Assembly: GCF_000191045.1 (NCBI RefSeq)
Contig: NC_015185.1
Span: forward strand, 124,001-188,000
Length of the DNA: 64,000 nt
Reading direction: 5' to 3'
Origin: Desulfurobacterium thermolithotrophum DSM 11699
GTDB lineage: Bacteria; Aquificota; Aquificia; Desulfurobacteriales; Desulfurobacteriaceae
Part shown: piece by piece, positions 54,605 to 64,000 of the stretch
Layout of the letters: every line of letters starts with the position of its first letter
Position numbering within the stretch: the first letter of the stretch is position 1
Position numbers and translations under genes: made by a program
The notes under the pieces: model-generated
Told to the model about the DNA's origin: nothing
Databases searched by the model: none
The model's input: only the letters and a program-made list of their open reading frames with translations

Positions 54605-56152
54605 TTGACAAGAGAGAAACTTTACATATTTGATACTACTTTAAGAGATGGTGAGCAAACTGCTGGTGTTAATTTAACAATTGAAGAAAAGGTACAAATA
54701 GCAAAACAACTTGAAAGGCTTGGAGTCGACGTAATAGAAGCCGGTTTTGCAATAAGTTCTCCAGCAGACTTTGAAGCTATTCAGCAAATAGCAAAAGAAG
54801 TCAAAAACTCAGCTGTTTGTTCTCTTGCAAGAGCTGTTGAGGCTGATATTAAAGCTGCTTGGGAAGCGTTGAAAGAGGCTAAAAAACCAAGAATTCATAC
54901 TTTTATTGCTACTTCTGATATTCATCTTAAGTACAAGCTCAAAATGTCTAAAGAAGAAGCTTTAAAAAGAGCTGTTAGTGCTGTAAAGCTTATTCAAGAT
55001 ATAAGTGAAGGAAAGGCAGAAGTTGAGTTTTCAGCTGAAGATGCAGGAAGGACAGATCTTAAATATCTCTATGAAATTCTTGAAGCTGTTATTGAAGCAG
55101 GAGCTAAAGTTGTAAATATTCCTGATACTGTTGGTTATGCAGTTCCTGATGAATGGTATGAAAAAATTCTTTCAATTAAGGAAAATGTTCCAAACATAGA
55201 TAAGGCGATAATCAGTGTCCATTGCCATAATGATCTTGGACTTGCAACTGCAAATTCTTTGATGGCTGTTAAAGCCGGGGCGAGACAGGTTGAGTGTACT
55301 GTTAACGGCATCGGCGAAAGAGCTGGGAATGCTGCGATGGAAGAGATTGTTATGGCAATAAATGTAAGACCTGATCAGTTTTCAGTCTATACAGATATAG
55401 ATACAACTCAGATCTATAGGACTTCTCAGCTTGTAAGCAGATTAACCGGAATGATGATTGCAAGGAACAAGCCAATTGTTGGTGAGAATGCTTTTGCTCA
55501 TGAATCTGGAATTCATCAGCACGGGGTTCTTGCAAAGAGAGAAACCTATGAAATCATGAAGCCTGAGGATATTGGTCTTAAAGAATCAAAAATTGTTCTT
55601 GGAAAACACTCTGGAAGACATGCCTTTAAGAAGAAGCTTGAGGAAATGGGAATTTTACTTCCGGAAGAAAAAGTTGAAGAAGCTTTTAGAAGGTTTAAAG
55701 AATTGGCTTCCCGTAAGAAAGAAATCTATGATATTGATATTGAACTTATCGTTGAAGGTCTTGAAGGAGAAAAAGAGAGGAAGTTTGAGCTCATTTACAA
55801 TCAAGCTGTTAGTGGGGAAGGAATCATTCCTTCTGCAACCGTAAAAATAAAAACTCCTGAAGGAGAAAAACTTGGTCTTGCAGTTGGAAATGGTCCAGTA
55901 GATGCAACATACAGAGCTATTAAAAATGCTTTAGGTTATGATAAGGAGATAAAACTAAAAGATTTTAAGATAAGAGCTTTAACAGCTGGAACAGATGCTC
56001 TTGCAGAAGTATTTCTTACCATAGAGAGTGAAGGTATAAAGGTAAGTGGAAGAGGCGTTGATCCTGATATAGTTAGAGCTTCGGCTTTAGCGTTTCTTGA
56101 GGTTCTTGATAGGCTTGAAAGAAGAAAATATAGAAAAAAGCCGTTAGAATAG
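54605..56152 (+). CDS. leuA: 2-Isopropylmalate synthase
   Basis: A 515-aa enzyme of leucine synthesis (acetyl-CoA + 2-ketoisovalerate). The TIM barrel starts [63 protein letters not shown] and [23 protein letters not shown] follow. [11 protein letters not shown] and the LeuA regulatory C-terminal domain (about 390-510) are present. TTG 54605 with AAGGAGGAGG is chosen over ORF start 54575. An IS110-type element sits 19 bases after its stop. Confidence 0.95.
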   Translation: MTREKLYIFDTTLRDGEQTAGVNLTIEEKVQIAKQLERLGVDVIEAGFAISSPADFEAIQQIAKEVKNSAVCSLARAVEADIKAAWEALKEAKKPRIHTFIATSDIHLKYKLKMSKEEALKRAVSAVKLIQDISEGKAEVEFSAEDAGRTDLKYLYEILEAVIEAGAKVVNIPDTVGYAVPDEWYEKILSIKENVPNIDKAIISVHCHNDLGLATANSLMAVKAGARQVECTVNGIGERAGNAAMEEIVMAINVRPDQFSVYTDIDTTQIYRTSQLVSRLTGMMIARNKPIVGENAFAHESGIHQHGVLAKRETYEIMKPEDIGLKESKIVLGKHSGRHAFKKKLEEMGILLPEEKVEEAFRRFKELASRKKEIYDIDIELIVEGLEGEKERKFELIYNQAVSGEGIIPSATVKIKTPEGEKLGLAVGNGPVDATYRAIKNALGYDKEIKLKDFKIRALTAGTDALAEVFLTIESEGIKVSGRGVDPDIVRASALAFLEVLDRLERRKYRKKPLE

Positions 56153-56179
56153 TTTAGGAGATGATATAAAAGATGTCAC

Positions 56180-56379
56180 CCCCTGAAATTCGGGACTATA
56201 GTAAAGAGGCAACCTTTAAAGGCAGGAGGCTGGATTTTTCCCTGGGGAATAAGCCCCGTGCGTGGAGATTAGCCGATGCCTCCTGCCGGCTAATTATAGT
56301 GGCGGGAAGCGCCGTATTGGAGTATGGGAATAGTTCCGAAGCAGAGGTTGCAAAACACAAAACATATCAGGGGGTAGAG
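56180..56379 (+). ncRNA. Candidate IS110 bridge RNA (non-coding left end)
   Basis: The 200 bases before the transposase are clearly more GC-rich than the neighbourhood and hold a perfect 10-bp stem GGCAGGAGGC / GCCTCCTGCC (56221-56230 and 56278-56287), enclosing a loop, then GGCGGGAAGCGCC (56301-56313), a small stem. In IS110 elements this left-end segment encodes the bridge RNA whose two loops pair with target and donor DNA. The segment is open as an in-frame extension of the transposase but has no Shine-Dalgarno, so it is probably not coding. Expression and guide sequences are not proven. Confidence 0.65.
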
Positions 56380-57480
56380 ATGAAGGAGAAGGTAGAGAAA
56401 ACACTGTATGTCGGAGTGGACTACCACAAAAACAGCTTTACAGCAGCTTATTTAGATTGTCTGACAGGGATACTTAATACCAAGAAGTACGAAGCAGAAG
56501 AGTTAGAGAAATTTAAAAATCACCTAACAACTTTTAGGAAAAAAGGATATTCAGTAAAAGTTGCGGTAGAAACCTTAACAGGAGTAACATTTTTTACGGA
56601 GGAGATAAGGAACTGCGTTGATGAAATAACTTACGTTAACACTAACAAATTTAAGAACATTCTAAAAGGTGTTAACAGTGCTAAAAACGACAGGATAGAT
56701 GCAGAAACGATAGCCATTTACTATGAAATGGGCTTACTTCCGACAGTTTACGTCCCGACGAGAAAAGAAAAAGAGCTAAGGATAAAGATGAAAGAGAGAG
56801 ATAGCTTTGTAGATATGAGAAAAGGGGTAATTAACAGACTTCATAGCCTATTGCTTGAATATGGGATAAAGACAAACAAGAGAGAACTCACCACGAAGAA
56901 AGGGATGGAAAGGATAAAGGAAGAAACGAAGAAGAAAGTGCCTCCGTCATTACGAGAAACGATATGGAGGCAAATAGAAACAATAGAATACTTAACAGAT
57001 AAGATAAGAGAGACAGAAGAAGATATCAAGAGTTTTATAGGAGAAGATGAGGAGCTTAAGGGAAAAGTAGAACTTCTAAAAAGCATACCTGGAGTAGGAG
57101 ATATAGTAGCTATAGCCTTTATATCTGCCGTATGTAACGAAGAGAGGTTTGAAAACGGAGACAAGGTAGCGGCTTATTTTGGACTTGTTCCTCGTGCTAA
57201 TAGCAGTGGAGACGAAGTTAGAAATGGAAGGATAACAAAGAAAGGGGACAGCAGAACGAGGAACAAGATTATCCAGGCTACGAGAGCGTTATTGAACAGC
57301 AAGTTAGACAATTCAGTTAAAAGATTTTACGAAGGGTTAGTTAAGAAAGGTTTAGAGAAGAAGAAAGCGCTGATAGCTGCGGCGAGGAAATTGGTTAAAG
57401 TAATGTTCGCAGTTTTGAGAGAGAGAAGGCAATTTATGGATTTTGTTGAAAATAAATGCAACCTCTGTGTTGGGGGTTGA
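56380..57480 (+). CDS. IS110-family transposase (bridge-RNA recombinase type)
   Basis: A 366-aa protein. RuvC-like DEDD domain: D14 (GVDYHKN), E64 (AVETLTG), D104 and D107 (AKNDRIDAET). A coiled-coil region (about 140-230) precedes the C-terminal Tnp domain with LKSIPGVGDIVAIAFISAV and PRANSSGDEVRNG, which has the conserved serine (S275/S276) thought to attack DNA. ATG 56380 follows GGGGG; an upstream in-frame ORF from 56173 spans the non-coding left end and is rejected. All key residues are present, so it may be active. Confidence 0.9.
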   Translation: MKEKVEKTLYVGVDYHKNSFTAAYLDCLTGILNTKKYEAEELEKFKNHLTTFRKKGYSVKVAVETLTGVTFFTEEIRNCVDEITYVNTNKFKNILKGVNSAKNDRIDAETIAIYYEMGLLPTVYVPTRKEKELRIKMKERDSFVDMRKGVINRLHSLLLEYGIKTNKRELTTKKGMERIKEETKKKVPPSLRETIWRQIETIEYLTDKIRETEEDIKSFIGEDEELKGKVELLKSIPGVGDIVAIAFISAVCNEERFENGDKVAAYFGLVPRANSSGDEVRNGRITKKGDSRTRNKIIQATRALLNSKLDNSVKRFYEGLVKKGLEKKKALIAAARKLVKVMFAVLRERRQFMDFVENKCNLCVGG

Positions 57481-57501
57481 CATCTTTCATAGGAGGAAAT
57501 A

Positions 57502-57930
57502 ATGAAAATAAATTTTTTAAGAAAATTTTTCCTTTCGGATTTGCCCATTCGTGTTTCATATCCTTTAAGAATGGGTATTTTTTATTACACTACTGCGCTC
57601 ATCTTCCTAGTTGCTTCCTATGTGATAATAACAGAAAGTATTCATAATTCTGAATTGGCAAAAGAAGTTTTTTTTAAATTACTCGTTGCTATTTTAGCTG
57701 TTGGAGCAGTCTTTTTTATTATTACTTACATGTATGCAAAGATTTCTGCTGAAGATTATAAAAAGGTTGAACAATTTGCAGAAGAAATTAGCAAAGGAAA
57801 TTTTGATTATAAGGTAGAGCTTAGTCCTATAGCTGATGTTGATTTGATAAGAATTTATCAACGTTTAGAGAAACTGAGAGCAAGTTTAATATTATCCAGA
57901 GAACTTCTTAAGAGGAAGAAGACAAAGTAG
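57502..57930 (+). CDS. Small membrane protein with HAMP-like domain
   Basis: A 142-aa protein. Two membrane segments (about 26-45 and 58-80) are followed by a HAMP-like coiled region (YAKISAEDYKKVEQFAEEISKGNFDYKVELSPIADVDLIRIYQRLEKLRASLILSRELL). There is no kinase or methyl-accepting domain after it. It could be a stub of a larger sensor or a partner of one. GGAGG precedes the ATG. The IS110 element lies directly upstream, so any earlier gene context has been cut. Function unknown. Confidence 0.65.
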   Translation: MKINFLRKFFLSDLPIRVSYPLRMGIFYYTTALIFLVASYVIITESIHNSELAKEVFFKLLVAILAVGAVFFIITYMYAKISAEDYKKVEQFAEEISKGNFDYKVELSPIADVDLIRIYQRLEKLRASLILSRELLKRKKTK

Positions 57931-57970
57931 ACTTCCCTTGACTTTCTTTTTTTTCTGCATATCCTCTTTC

Positions 57971-57999
57971 TTGACAAACCCTTTTCTGTTTGCTTATAT
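57971..57999 (+). promoter_or_regulatory. Promoter of the str/S10 ribosomal operon
   Basis: TTGACA (57971-57976), a 17-base spacer and TTATAT (57994-57999) lie 32 bases before rpsL. Near-consensus; the window shows no terminator between the HAMP-like gene and this promoter. Confidence 0.75.
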
Positions 58000-58030
58000 T
58001 CAACCGCCAAACTAAAGTAGGAGGAGTAGT

Positions 58031-58411
58031 ATGCCCACAATTAACCAGCTTGTTAGAAAGGGGCGTGAGAAGAAGGTAAAGCGCTCCAAAGCACCGGCTC
58101 TTCAGGGTAACCCTCAAAAGCGAGGTGTCTGTGTAAGGGTTTTCACAACTACACCTAAGAAGCCAAACTCTGCTCTTCGTAAAGTTGCAAGGGTAAGGCT
58201 CTCTAACGGTATTGAGGTGACTGCCTATATTCCAGGAATTGGACACAACCTTCAGGAACACTCTGTAGTTCTTGTAAGGGGTGGAAGGGTTAAAGACCTT
58301 CCAGGTGTTCGTTATAAGATTATCCGTGGAGCTCTTGATGCTGCTGGTGTTGAAGGTAGAAAACAGTCAAGATCTAAGTACGGAACAAAAAGACCTAAAG
58401 AGAAAAAATAA
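58031..58411 (+). CDS. rpsL: 30S ribosomal protein S12
   Basis: A 126-aa S12: [59 protein letters not shown] and [35 protein letters not shown] are diagnostic. It sits by the decoding centre. [12 protein letters not shown] and [12 protein letters not shown] carry the usual streptomycin-resistance positions. The lysines K42/K43 region is wild type as far as I can see. GGAGGAG precedes the start. Confidence 0.98.
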   Translation: MPTINQLVRKGREKKVKRSKAPALQGNPQKRGVCVRVFTTTPKKPNSALRKVARVRLSNGIEVTAYIPGIGHNLQEHSVVLVRGGRVKDLPGVRYKIIRGALDAAGVEGRKQSRSKYGTKRPKEKK

Positions 58412-58415
58412 TTAG

Positions 58416-58898
<483 letters not shown>

Positions 58899-58922
58899 GC
58901 AACATGATTGTAGGAGGCTAAG

Positions 58923-61022
58923 TTGAGTAAACAAATAGCTATAAAGCAGATTAAGGTTCCTCTTGAAAGAGTTAGGAACATTGGAATTATTGCTCATATT
59001 GACGCTGGTAAAACAACAACTACTGAGCGTATTCTCTACTATACAGGTAGGATTCATAAAATTGGAGAGGTCCACGAAGGCGCTGCCGAAATGGACTGGA
59101 TGGAGCAAGAAAAGGAAAGAGGTATTACAATTACCTCTGCTACAACAACATGTTTTTGGAGAGATCACAGGATTAACATTGTTGATACTCCTGGGCACGT
59201 TGACTTTACAATCGAAGTTGAGCGTTCTTTAAGAGTTCTTGATGGTGCTGTAACAATTCTTTGTTCTGTTGGTGGTGTTCAGCCTCAGACAGAGACTGTT
59301 TGGAGACAGGCTGATAAGTACGGTGTTCCAAGAATTATCTTCGTTAACAAAATGGACAGAATTGGGGCGGACTTCTTCAAAGTTGTAGCCGACGTTGAGG
59401 AGAAGCTTGGAGCAAAACCTGTTCCTCTTCAGATTCCAGTAGGTGCCGAAGATGAGTTTAAGGGTGTTGTTGACCTTATTACTATGAAAGCAATCATCTG
59501 GGAAGAGGAAACCCTTGGTGCCAAGTTCCACTACGAGGAGATTCCAGAGGATCTCAAGGATCTGGCTGAAGAATACAGAGAGAAGATGATTGAGGCGCTT
59601 GCTGATGTTGATGAAGAAATTATGATGAAATACCTTGAAGGTGAGGAAATTTCTGAAGAAGAGATTAAGCAAGCTATTAGAAAAGGTACAATCGAACTCA
59701 AATTCTTCCCAATGCTCTGCGGTTCAGCATTTAAAAACAAAGGTGTTCAACCACTCCTTGATGCAGTAGTTGATTATCTTCCATCACCTCTTGATGTTCC
59801 TCCAATTAAGGGAATTAATCCAAAAACTGGAGAAGAAGAAGAAAGACCAGCATCTTACGATGAGCCATTTGCTGCTCTTGCATTTAAGATTCTTACAGAC
59901 CCATACGTTGGTCAGTTAACTTTCATTAGAGTTTATTCAGGTTTAATGGAATCTGGTTCTTATGTTTACAACGCTACAAGAGACAAGAAGGAAAGACTTG
60001 CAAGAATCCTTCGTATGCATGCTAATAAGAGAGAGGAAATTCCAGTTCTTGGTGCTGGGGACATTGCAGCAGCTGTTGGCTTAAGAGAAACTTACACAGG
60101 TGATACACTTTGTGATCCAAACCATCCAATTCTCCTTGAAGCTATGGAATTCCCAGAACCTGTTATCTCTGTTGCTGTAGAACCAAAGACAAAAGCAGAT
60201 CAGGAAAAACTTTCTCTTGCTCTTCAAAAGCTTGCAAAGGAAGATCCATCTTTCAGAGTTTCAACAGACCATGAGACCGGACAGACAATCATTTCCGGTA
60301 TGGGTGAACTTCACCTTGAAATCATTGTAGATAGACTTAAGAGAGAATTTAAAGTAGACGTTAACGTCGGAAGACCTCAGGTTGCTTATAGGGAAACAAT
60401 TAGAAAAGAAGTTACTTCTGAAGGTAAGTTTATTAAGCAGACAGGTGGTAGAGGTCAGTACGGTCACGTATGGCTCAAGATTGAACCTCTTGAACCAGGT
60501 AAGGGATTTGAATTCTACGAAACAATTAAAGGTGGTGTTGTTCCAAAAGAGTACATTCCAGCTGTTGAGGCTGGTGTAAGGGAAGCTATGGAAACTGGTG
60601 TTGTTGCTGGTTATCCAATGACAGACATCAAAGTTACTCTATTTGATGGTTCATACCACGAAGTTGACTCTTCAGAAATGGCATTCAAAATTGCTGGTTC
60701 CATAGCCTTCAAAGAAGGTGCTAAGAAGGCTAATCCTGTTCTCCTTGAACCTATCATGGAAGTTGAGGTTACAACTCCTGAAGAGTTCATGGGAGACGTT
60801 ATTGGTGACCTAAATAAACGTCGTGGTAGAGTTCAGGGAATGGAAGCAAGAGGTAACGCTCAGGTGATCAGAGCTCTTGTTCCTCTTGCAGAAATGTTTG
60901 GTTATGCTACAGATCTTCGTTCTATGACTCAGGGTAGAGCTACATACATTATGAAGTTTAGTCACTATGAAGAAGTTCCACCACAAGTAGCTGAGCAAAT
61001 TATTGGTGAAAGAACAAAATAG
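58923..61022 (+). CDS. fusA: Elongation factor G
   Basis: A 699-aa translocase: [19 protein letters not shown] (P-loop), [26 protein letters not shown], then domains II-V with [14 protein letters not shown] and [23 protein letters not shown] at the end. TTG 58923 follows AGGAGG and is the only good start. It moves tRNA and mRNA through the ribosome. Confidence 0.98.
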   Translation: MSKQIAIKQIKVPLERVRNIGIIAHIDAGKTTTTERILYYTGRIHKIGEVHEGAAEMDWMEQEKERGITITSATTTCFWRDHRINIVDTPGHVDFTIEVERSLRVLDGAVTILCSVGGVQPQTETVWRQADKYGVPRIIFVNKMDRIGADFFKVVADVEEKLGAKPVPLQIPVGAEDEFKGVVDLITMKAIIWEEETLGAKFHYEEIPEDLKDLAEEYREKMIEALADVDEEIMMKYLEGEEISEEEIKQAIRKGTIELKFFPMLCGSAFKNKGVQPLLDAVVDYLPSPLDVPPIKGINPKTGEEEERPASYDEPFAALAFKILTDPYVGQLTFIRVYSGLMESGSYVYNATRDKKERLARILRMHANKREEIPVLGAGDIAAAVGLRETYTGDTLCDPNHPILLEAMEFPEPVISVAVEPKTKADQEKLSLALQKLAKEDPSFRVSTDHETGQTIISGMGELHLEIIVDRLKREFKVDVNVGRPQVAYRETIRKEVTSEGKFIKQTGGRGQYGHVWLKIEPLEPGKGFEFYETIKGGVVPKEYIPAVEAGVREAMETGVVAGYPMTDIKVTLFDGSYHEVDSSEMAFKIAGSIAFKEGAKKANPVLLEPIMEVEVTTPEEFMGDVIGDLNKRRGRVQGMEARGNAQVIRALVPLAEMFGYATDLRSMTQGRATYIMKFSHYEEVPPQVAEQIIGERTK

Positions 61023-61040
61023 TAACCTAGGTTTTTTAAA

Positions 61041-61073
61041 AAAAAGGGAAAGCTTATTGGGGCTTTCCCCTTT
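61041..61073 (+). terminator. Terminator or attenuator between fusA and tuf
   Basis: GGGAAAGC and GCTTTCCC pair around an 8-base loop, then CTTTACATTTT. The T-run is weak and overlaps the -35 of the tuf promoter, so it is probably a partial terminator that lets tuf be controlled on its own. Confidence 0.65.
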
Positions 61074-61098
61074 ACATTTTGATGATTTGGAATATAAT
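61071..61098 (+). promoter_or_regulatory. Internal promoter of tuf copy 2
   Basis: TTTACA (61071-61076), a 16-base spacer and TATAAT (61093-61098) lie 53 bases before tuf. The -10 is a perfect consensus. Confidence 0.7.
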
Positions 61099-61151
61099 TT
61101 AGGCCGCTTGATCTTTTACAAACCAATAAGGAATCTTTAGGAGGAATAGCT

Positions 61152-62348
61152 ATGGCGAAGCAAAAGTTTGAAAGGACAAAACCCCACAAGAACGTGGGAA
61201 CAATCGGACACGTTGACCACGGAAAAACAACTCTCACAGCAGCAATCACACACTGTCTTGCTCTCCAAGGAAAGGCTCAAGAAGTAGCCTACGACCAAAT
61301 TGACAAAGCTCCAGAAGAAAGAGAAAGAGGAATTACAATCGCTACTGCTCACGTTGAGTACGAATCTGACAAGTACCACTACGCTCACGTAGACTGCCCA
61401 GGACACGCAGACTACATCAAGAACATGATTACTGGTGCTGCTCAGATGGACGGAGCTATCCTTGTTGTATCAGCAGCAGACGGTCCAATGCCACAAACAA
61501 GAGAACACGTTCTTCTTGCAAGACAGGTTAACGTTCCATACATCGTAGTATTCTTAAACAAAGTAGACATGGTAGATGACGAAGAACTTCTTGAACTCGT
61601 TGAGCTTGAAGTAAGAGAACTACTTAACGAATACGACTTCCCAGGAGACGAAGTACCAGTAATTAAAGGATCAGCTCTTAAAGCTCTTGAATGTACATCT
61701 CCAGACTGTCCTGACTGCCAGCCAATTTATGAATTAGTAAACGCATTAGATGAATATGTACCTGAGCCAGTAAGAGAAGTAGACAAGCCATTCCTCATGC
61801 CAATAGAAGACGTATTCTCTATTTCTGGTAGAGGAACAGTAGTAACAGGAAGAGTAGAGAGAGGAAAGCTCACAGTAGGAGAAGAAGTAGAGATAGTAGG
61901 ACTAAGAGAAGAACCAATCAAGACAGTAGCAACAGGAATAGAGATGTTTAGGAAAGTACTTGACGAAGCACTTCCAGGAGACAACGTAGGAATTCTTTTA
62001 AGAGGTGTAGGAAAGGACGAAGTAGAGAGAGGAATGGTAGTAGCAAAGCCTGGCTCAATTAATCCACACAAGAAGTTTAAGGCAGAAGTTTACATTCTCT
62101 CTAAAGAAGAAGGTGGAAGACACACACCATTTTTTAATGGATATCAGCCACAGTTTTACTTTAGAACAACAGACGTAACAGGGAAGGTAAAGCTTCCGGA
62201 AGGCGTAGAGATGGTAATGCCTGGAGATAACGTTACATTTGAAGTAGAACTTCTAAAACCAGTAGCTATTGAAGAAGGGCTTAGATTTGCTATTCGTGAA
62301 GGTGGAAAAACTGTAGGTGCTGGCGTTGTTACGGAAATTCTTGACTAA
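61152..62348 (+). CDS. tuf: Elongation factor Tu (copy 2)
   Basis: A 398-aa EF-Tu with the same protein sequence as copy 1 at 29240-30436, including C181, C186 and C189. The nucleotide sequences differ in at least one silent place. Even the leader GGAGGAATAGCT before the start is shared, whereas the DNA beyond differs, so gene conversion is likely. It lies in the usual fusA-tuf-rpsJ place of the str/S10 operon and has its own promoter. Confidence 0.98.
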   Translation: MAKQKFERTKPHKNVGTIGHVDHGKTTLTAAITHCLALQGKAQEVAYDQIDKAPEERERGITIATAHVEYESDKYHYAHVDCPGHADYIKNMITGAAQMDGAILVVSAADGPMPQTREHVLLARQVNVPYIVVFLNKVDMVDDEELLELVELEVRELLNEYDFPGDEVPVIKGSALKALECTSPDCPDCQPIYELVNALDEYVPEPVREVDKPFLMPIEDVFSISGRGTVVTGRVERGKLTVGEEVEIVGLREEPIKTVATGIEMFRKVLDEALPGDNVGILLRGVGKDEVERGMVVAKPGSINPHKKFKAEVYILSKEEGGRHTPFFNGYQPQFYFRTTDVTGKVKLPEGVEMVMPGDNVTFEVELLKPVAIEEGLRFAIREGGKTVGAGVVTEILD

Positions 62349-62362
62349 TAGAGGGGTAGGTA

Positions 62363-62674
62363 ATGGCTCAGGATCGTATAAGAATAAAGTTAACGGCTTA
62401 TGATCACAGACTTCTTGATAGATCTGTTCAGGAAATTATAGATACAGTTAAGAGGACTGGTGCTATTGTCGCCGGTCCTATTCCTCTTCCAACAAAGCGT
62501 TCTGTTTGGAGTGTAATTAGGTCTCCACACAAGTATAAGTATTCGCAAGAACAGTTTGAAATTAGAAAACATAGAAGACTTCTTGATATTAAAAATCCTA
62601 AGCCACAAACCGTGGAAGCTTTAATGGATCTTAAGCTTCCCGCCGGTGTTGATGTAGAGATAAAGCTTGATTAA
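62363..62674 (+). CDS. rpsJ: 30S ribosomal protein S10
   Basis: A 103-aa S10 (NusE): [52 protein letters not shown] and [40 protein letters not shown] are diagnostic. It also joins NusG and RNA polymerase in antitermination. First gene of the S10 part. Confidence 0.98.
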   Translation: MAQDRIRIKLTAYDHRLLDRSVQEIIDTVKRTGAIVAGPIPLPTKRSVWSVIRSPHKYKYSQEQFEIRKHRRLLDIKNPKPQTVEALMDLKLPAGVDVEIKLD

Positions 62675-62685
62675 GAGGTGAAGTG

Positions 62686-63309
62686 ATGAAAGGTATCCTC
62701 GGTAGAAAAGTTGGAATGACACAGATTTTTACTGAAGATGGTAAAGCCATTGCTGTTACTGTTATAGAAGCAGGTCCATGTACAGTAGTTCAGAAAAGAA
62801 CTCCAGAGAGAGATGGTTATTCTGCGCTTCAGCTTGGATTTATGGAAAAGAATAAGCACGAAAGTAAGTTTCCAAAGCCGCTCCTTGGCCACTTTAAAAA
62901 GGCTGGAATTAAGCCAACAAGATGGCTTAAAGAAGTTAAGTTCGATAACATAGATCAGTACAACGTAGGTGACAAAATAACTGTTGAGATTTTCCAGCCT
63001 GGAGAGAAAGTCGATATTACTGGAACTTCAAAAGGTAGAGGATTTGCTGGTTACCATAAAAGACATGGTTTTGGTGGTGGTAGAAAGTCCCACGGTTCAG
63101 ATTTCCATGAAGGTCCAGGTTCTATTGGTGCTTGTGCTTTTCCTGGTAGAGTACACAAAGGTAAGAGGATGGCAGGACACTACGGAAATGAAACTGTAAC
63201 AATTAGAAATCTTGAAATTGTTGATGTTATTCCTGAGAAAAACCTTATTCTCGTTAAGGGTTCAGTTCCTGGACATAAAGGCGGACTTGTTATAGTCAAA
63301 GGAAAGTAA
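62686..63309 (+). CDS. rplC: 50S ribosomal protein L3
   Basis: A 207-aa L3: [99 protein letters not shown] are diagnostic. ATG 62686 at 5 bases from AGAGGTG is chosen over GTG 62683. It binds near the peptidyl-transferase centre. Confidence 0.97.
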   Translation: MKGILGRKVGMTQIFTEDGKAIAVTVIEAGPCTVVQKRTPERDGYSALQLGFMEKNKHESKFPKPLLGHFKKAGIKPTRWLKEVKFDNIDQYNVGDKITVEIFQPGEKVDITGTSKGRGFAGYHKRHGFGGGRKSHGSDFHEGPGSIGACAFPGRVHKGKRMAGHYGNETVTIRNLEIVDVIPEKNLILVKGSVPGHKGGLVIVKGK

Positions 63310-63319
63310 GGGGTGAAAA

Positions 63320-63946
63320 ATGGAGATCAAGGTAGTAAATGCAGCTAATCAAGAAGTAGGAACAGTTACTATAAAAGATGAAATTGCTAATGCTCCTATA
63401 AAAAAGCATGCTGTTTGGGAAACTGTTAAGTGGCAGCTTGCTAAGCGCAGAAGAGGTACTCATTCCACAAAAACTCGTGGTGAAGTAAGAGGTGGTGGTA
63501 AGAAGCCTTGGCCACAAAAACATACAGGTAGAGCTCGCCAAGGTTCTATCAGAGCTCCACAGTGGGTTGGTGGTGGAGTAGTTCACGGTCCAAAGCCAAG
63601 AGACTACTACTACCCACTTCCAAAAAAAGTTAGAAAGGTAGCTCTCAGGAGCGTTGTTGCTGGAAGACTTCAAGAAGGAAATTTAATTGTTGTTGAAGAC
63701 TTTACTTTTGAAAAGCCAAAGACAAAACAAGCAATAGAGTTTCTCAGGAATCTTGGACTTGAGAACGAAAAAGTTCTCATCGTTGTTCCTGAACTTGAGG
63801 AAAATACTTATAAATCTTTCAGGAATCTGCCAAACGTTAAACTACTTGAGATTGAAGGACTTAACGTTTACGATATGCTTTGTTATGACAAATGCATTTT
63901 CTTTAAGTCAACTCTACCTAAACTAGAGGAGAGGTTATCGCTATGA
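63320..63946 (+). CDS. rplD: 50S ribosomal protein L4
   Basis: A 208-aa L4: WETVKWQLAKRRRGTHSTKTRGEVRGGGKKPWPQKHTGRARQGSIRAPQWVGGGVVHGPKPRDY is the tunnel-loop signature. L4 lines the exit tunnel and in many bacteria represses the S10 operon. Its stop overlaps the rplW start by 4 bases (ATGA). Confidence 0.97.
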   Translation: MEIKVVNAANQEVGTVTIKDEIANAPIKKHAVWETVKWQLAKRRRGTHSTKTRGEVRGGGKKPWPQKHTGRARQGSIRAPQWVGGGVVHGPKPRDYYYPLPKKVRKVALRSVVAGRLQEGNLIVVEDFTFEKPKTKQAIEFLRNLGLENEKVLIVVPELEENTYKSFRNLPNVKLLEIEGLNVYDMLCYDKCIFFKSTLPKLEERLSL

Positions 63947-64000
63947 GGACTCCCTATGATATAATCCTGCGCCCTGTTATTACGGAAAAGAGCGTAAAGC
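63943..64000 (+). CDS. rplW: 50S ribosomal protein L23 (cut by window edge)
   Basis: The first 19 codons are visible: MRTPYDIILRPVITEKSVK, the usual start of L23 (the RPVITEKS motif). It follows rplD with a 4-base overlap, as in the S10 operon. GGAGAGG precedes the start. The rest is outside the window. Confidence 0.93.
   Translation, partial: MRTPYDIILRPVITEKSVK

Larger units (their letters stand above)
56172..57484 (+). mobile_element. IS110-family insertion sequence
   Basis: About 1313 bp bounded by the short inverted pair GATGTCA (56172-56178) and TGACATC (57478-57484), with a CCCCC/GGGGG stretch inside each. The transposase fills 56380-57480, leaving a roughly 200-base GC-rich non-coding left end. 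It lies between leuA and the 142-aa membrane gene, whose RBS follows directly. No target duplication is evident, as expected for IS110. The exact ends are uncertain by a few bases. Confidence 0.82.

Noticed and set aside
56173-56379. In-frame N-terminal extension of 69 codons for the IS110 transposase.
   Set aside because: No Shine-Dalgarno, GC-rich structured sequence, and homologous transposases begin at the YVGVDYHKN region.

Overview
The window looks like chromosomal DNA of a thermophilic, hydrogen-oxidising, chemolithoautotrophic bacterium of the Desulfurobacteriaceae type (phylum Aquificota). This placement is an inference. It rests on AT-rich DNA, Lys/Glu/Ile-rich proteins, NusG with a large insertion domain, a succinyl-CoA synthetase plus four-subunit 2-oxoglutarate:ferredoxin oxidoreductase operon (reductive TCA cycle), and a periplasmic-type [FeFe] hydrogenase with its full maturation set. 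No rRNA gene is present to settle it. Almost every base is in a gene, with short intergenic gaps and many stop/start overlaps.

Region 1 (1-3.9 kb): the end of an IS481-like element is fused in frame to a 5'-truncated khpA. A minus-strand run follows: CDF transporter with a FeMo-co-like tail, NYN nuclease, MBL hydrolase, YdjM-like membrane protein, transaldolase. Region 2 (4.0-12.1 kb): a plus-strand hydrogenase locus, hydA-hydB-cytochrome b-aspA-hydF-hydG-hydX-hydE, predicted to feed H2 electrons to the membrane quinone pool and to build the H-cluster. Region 3 (12.0-16.5 kb): a RelBE-like toxin-antitoxin module, a HerA-like ATPase, a decayed tnpB/right-end remnant and a TonB-dependent receptor.

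Region 4 (16.5-30.7 kb, minus strand): tRNA-Thr, tuf, rpmG, tRNA-Trp, secE, nusG, rplK, rplA, rplJ, rplL, rpoB, rpoC, the classical thrT-tufB-secE-nusG-rplKAJL-rpoBC order. A complete IS481-like element sits just upstream of tRNA-Thr. Region 5 (32-36 kb): an outer-membrane porin, ribosome hibernation factor, a PP-loop ATPase and two universal stress proteins. Region 6 (36-41 kb, minus): sucC-sucD-korD-korA-korB-korC, reversing the 2-oxoglutarate segment of the TCA cycle. Region 7 (41-49 kb, minus): SurA/PpiD-like chaperone, yicC, gmk, rpoZ, pyrK, a GlcF/HdrB-like Fe-S protein, a lipoprotein and an HD-GYP/GGDEF signalling protein.

Region 8 (49-57.9 kb, plus): TPR protein, rpsO, pnp, an unusual dUTPase fusion, rhomboid protease, leuA, a complete IS110-type element with a candidate bridge RNA, and a small HAMP-like membrane protein. 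Region 9 (57.9-64 kb, plus): the str/S10 operon rpsL-rpsG-fusA-tuf-rpsJ-rplC-rplD-rplW, cut by the window edge. Its tuf is a near-perfect duplicate of the tuf at 29-30 kb.

The most notable observations are: an altered auxiliary-cluster motif in HydG; the layout of the hydrogenase operon; an IS481 transposase that has no stop codon of its own, is fused to khpA, and has a start site inside a hairpin; the IS110 candidate bridge RNA; an orphan tnpB right end; and a dUTPase carrying a LAGLIDADG-like N-terminal region.
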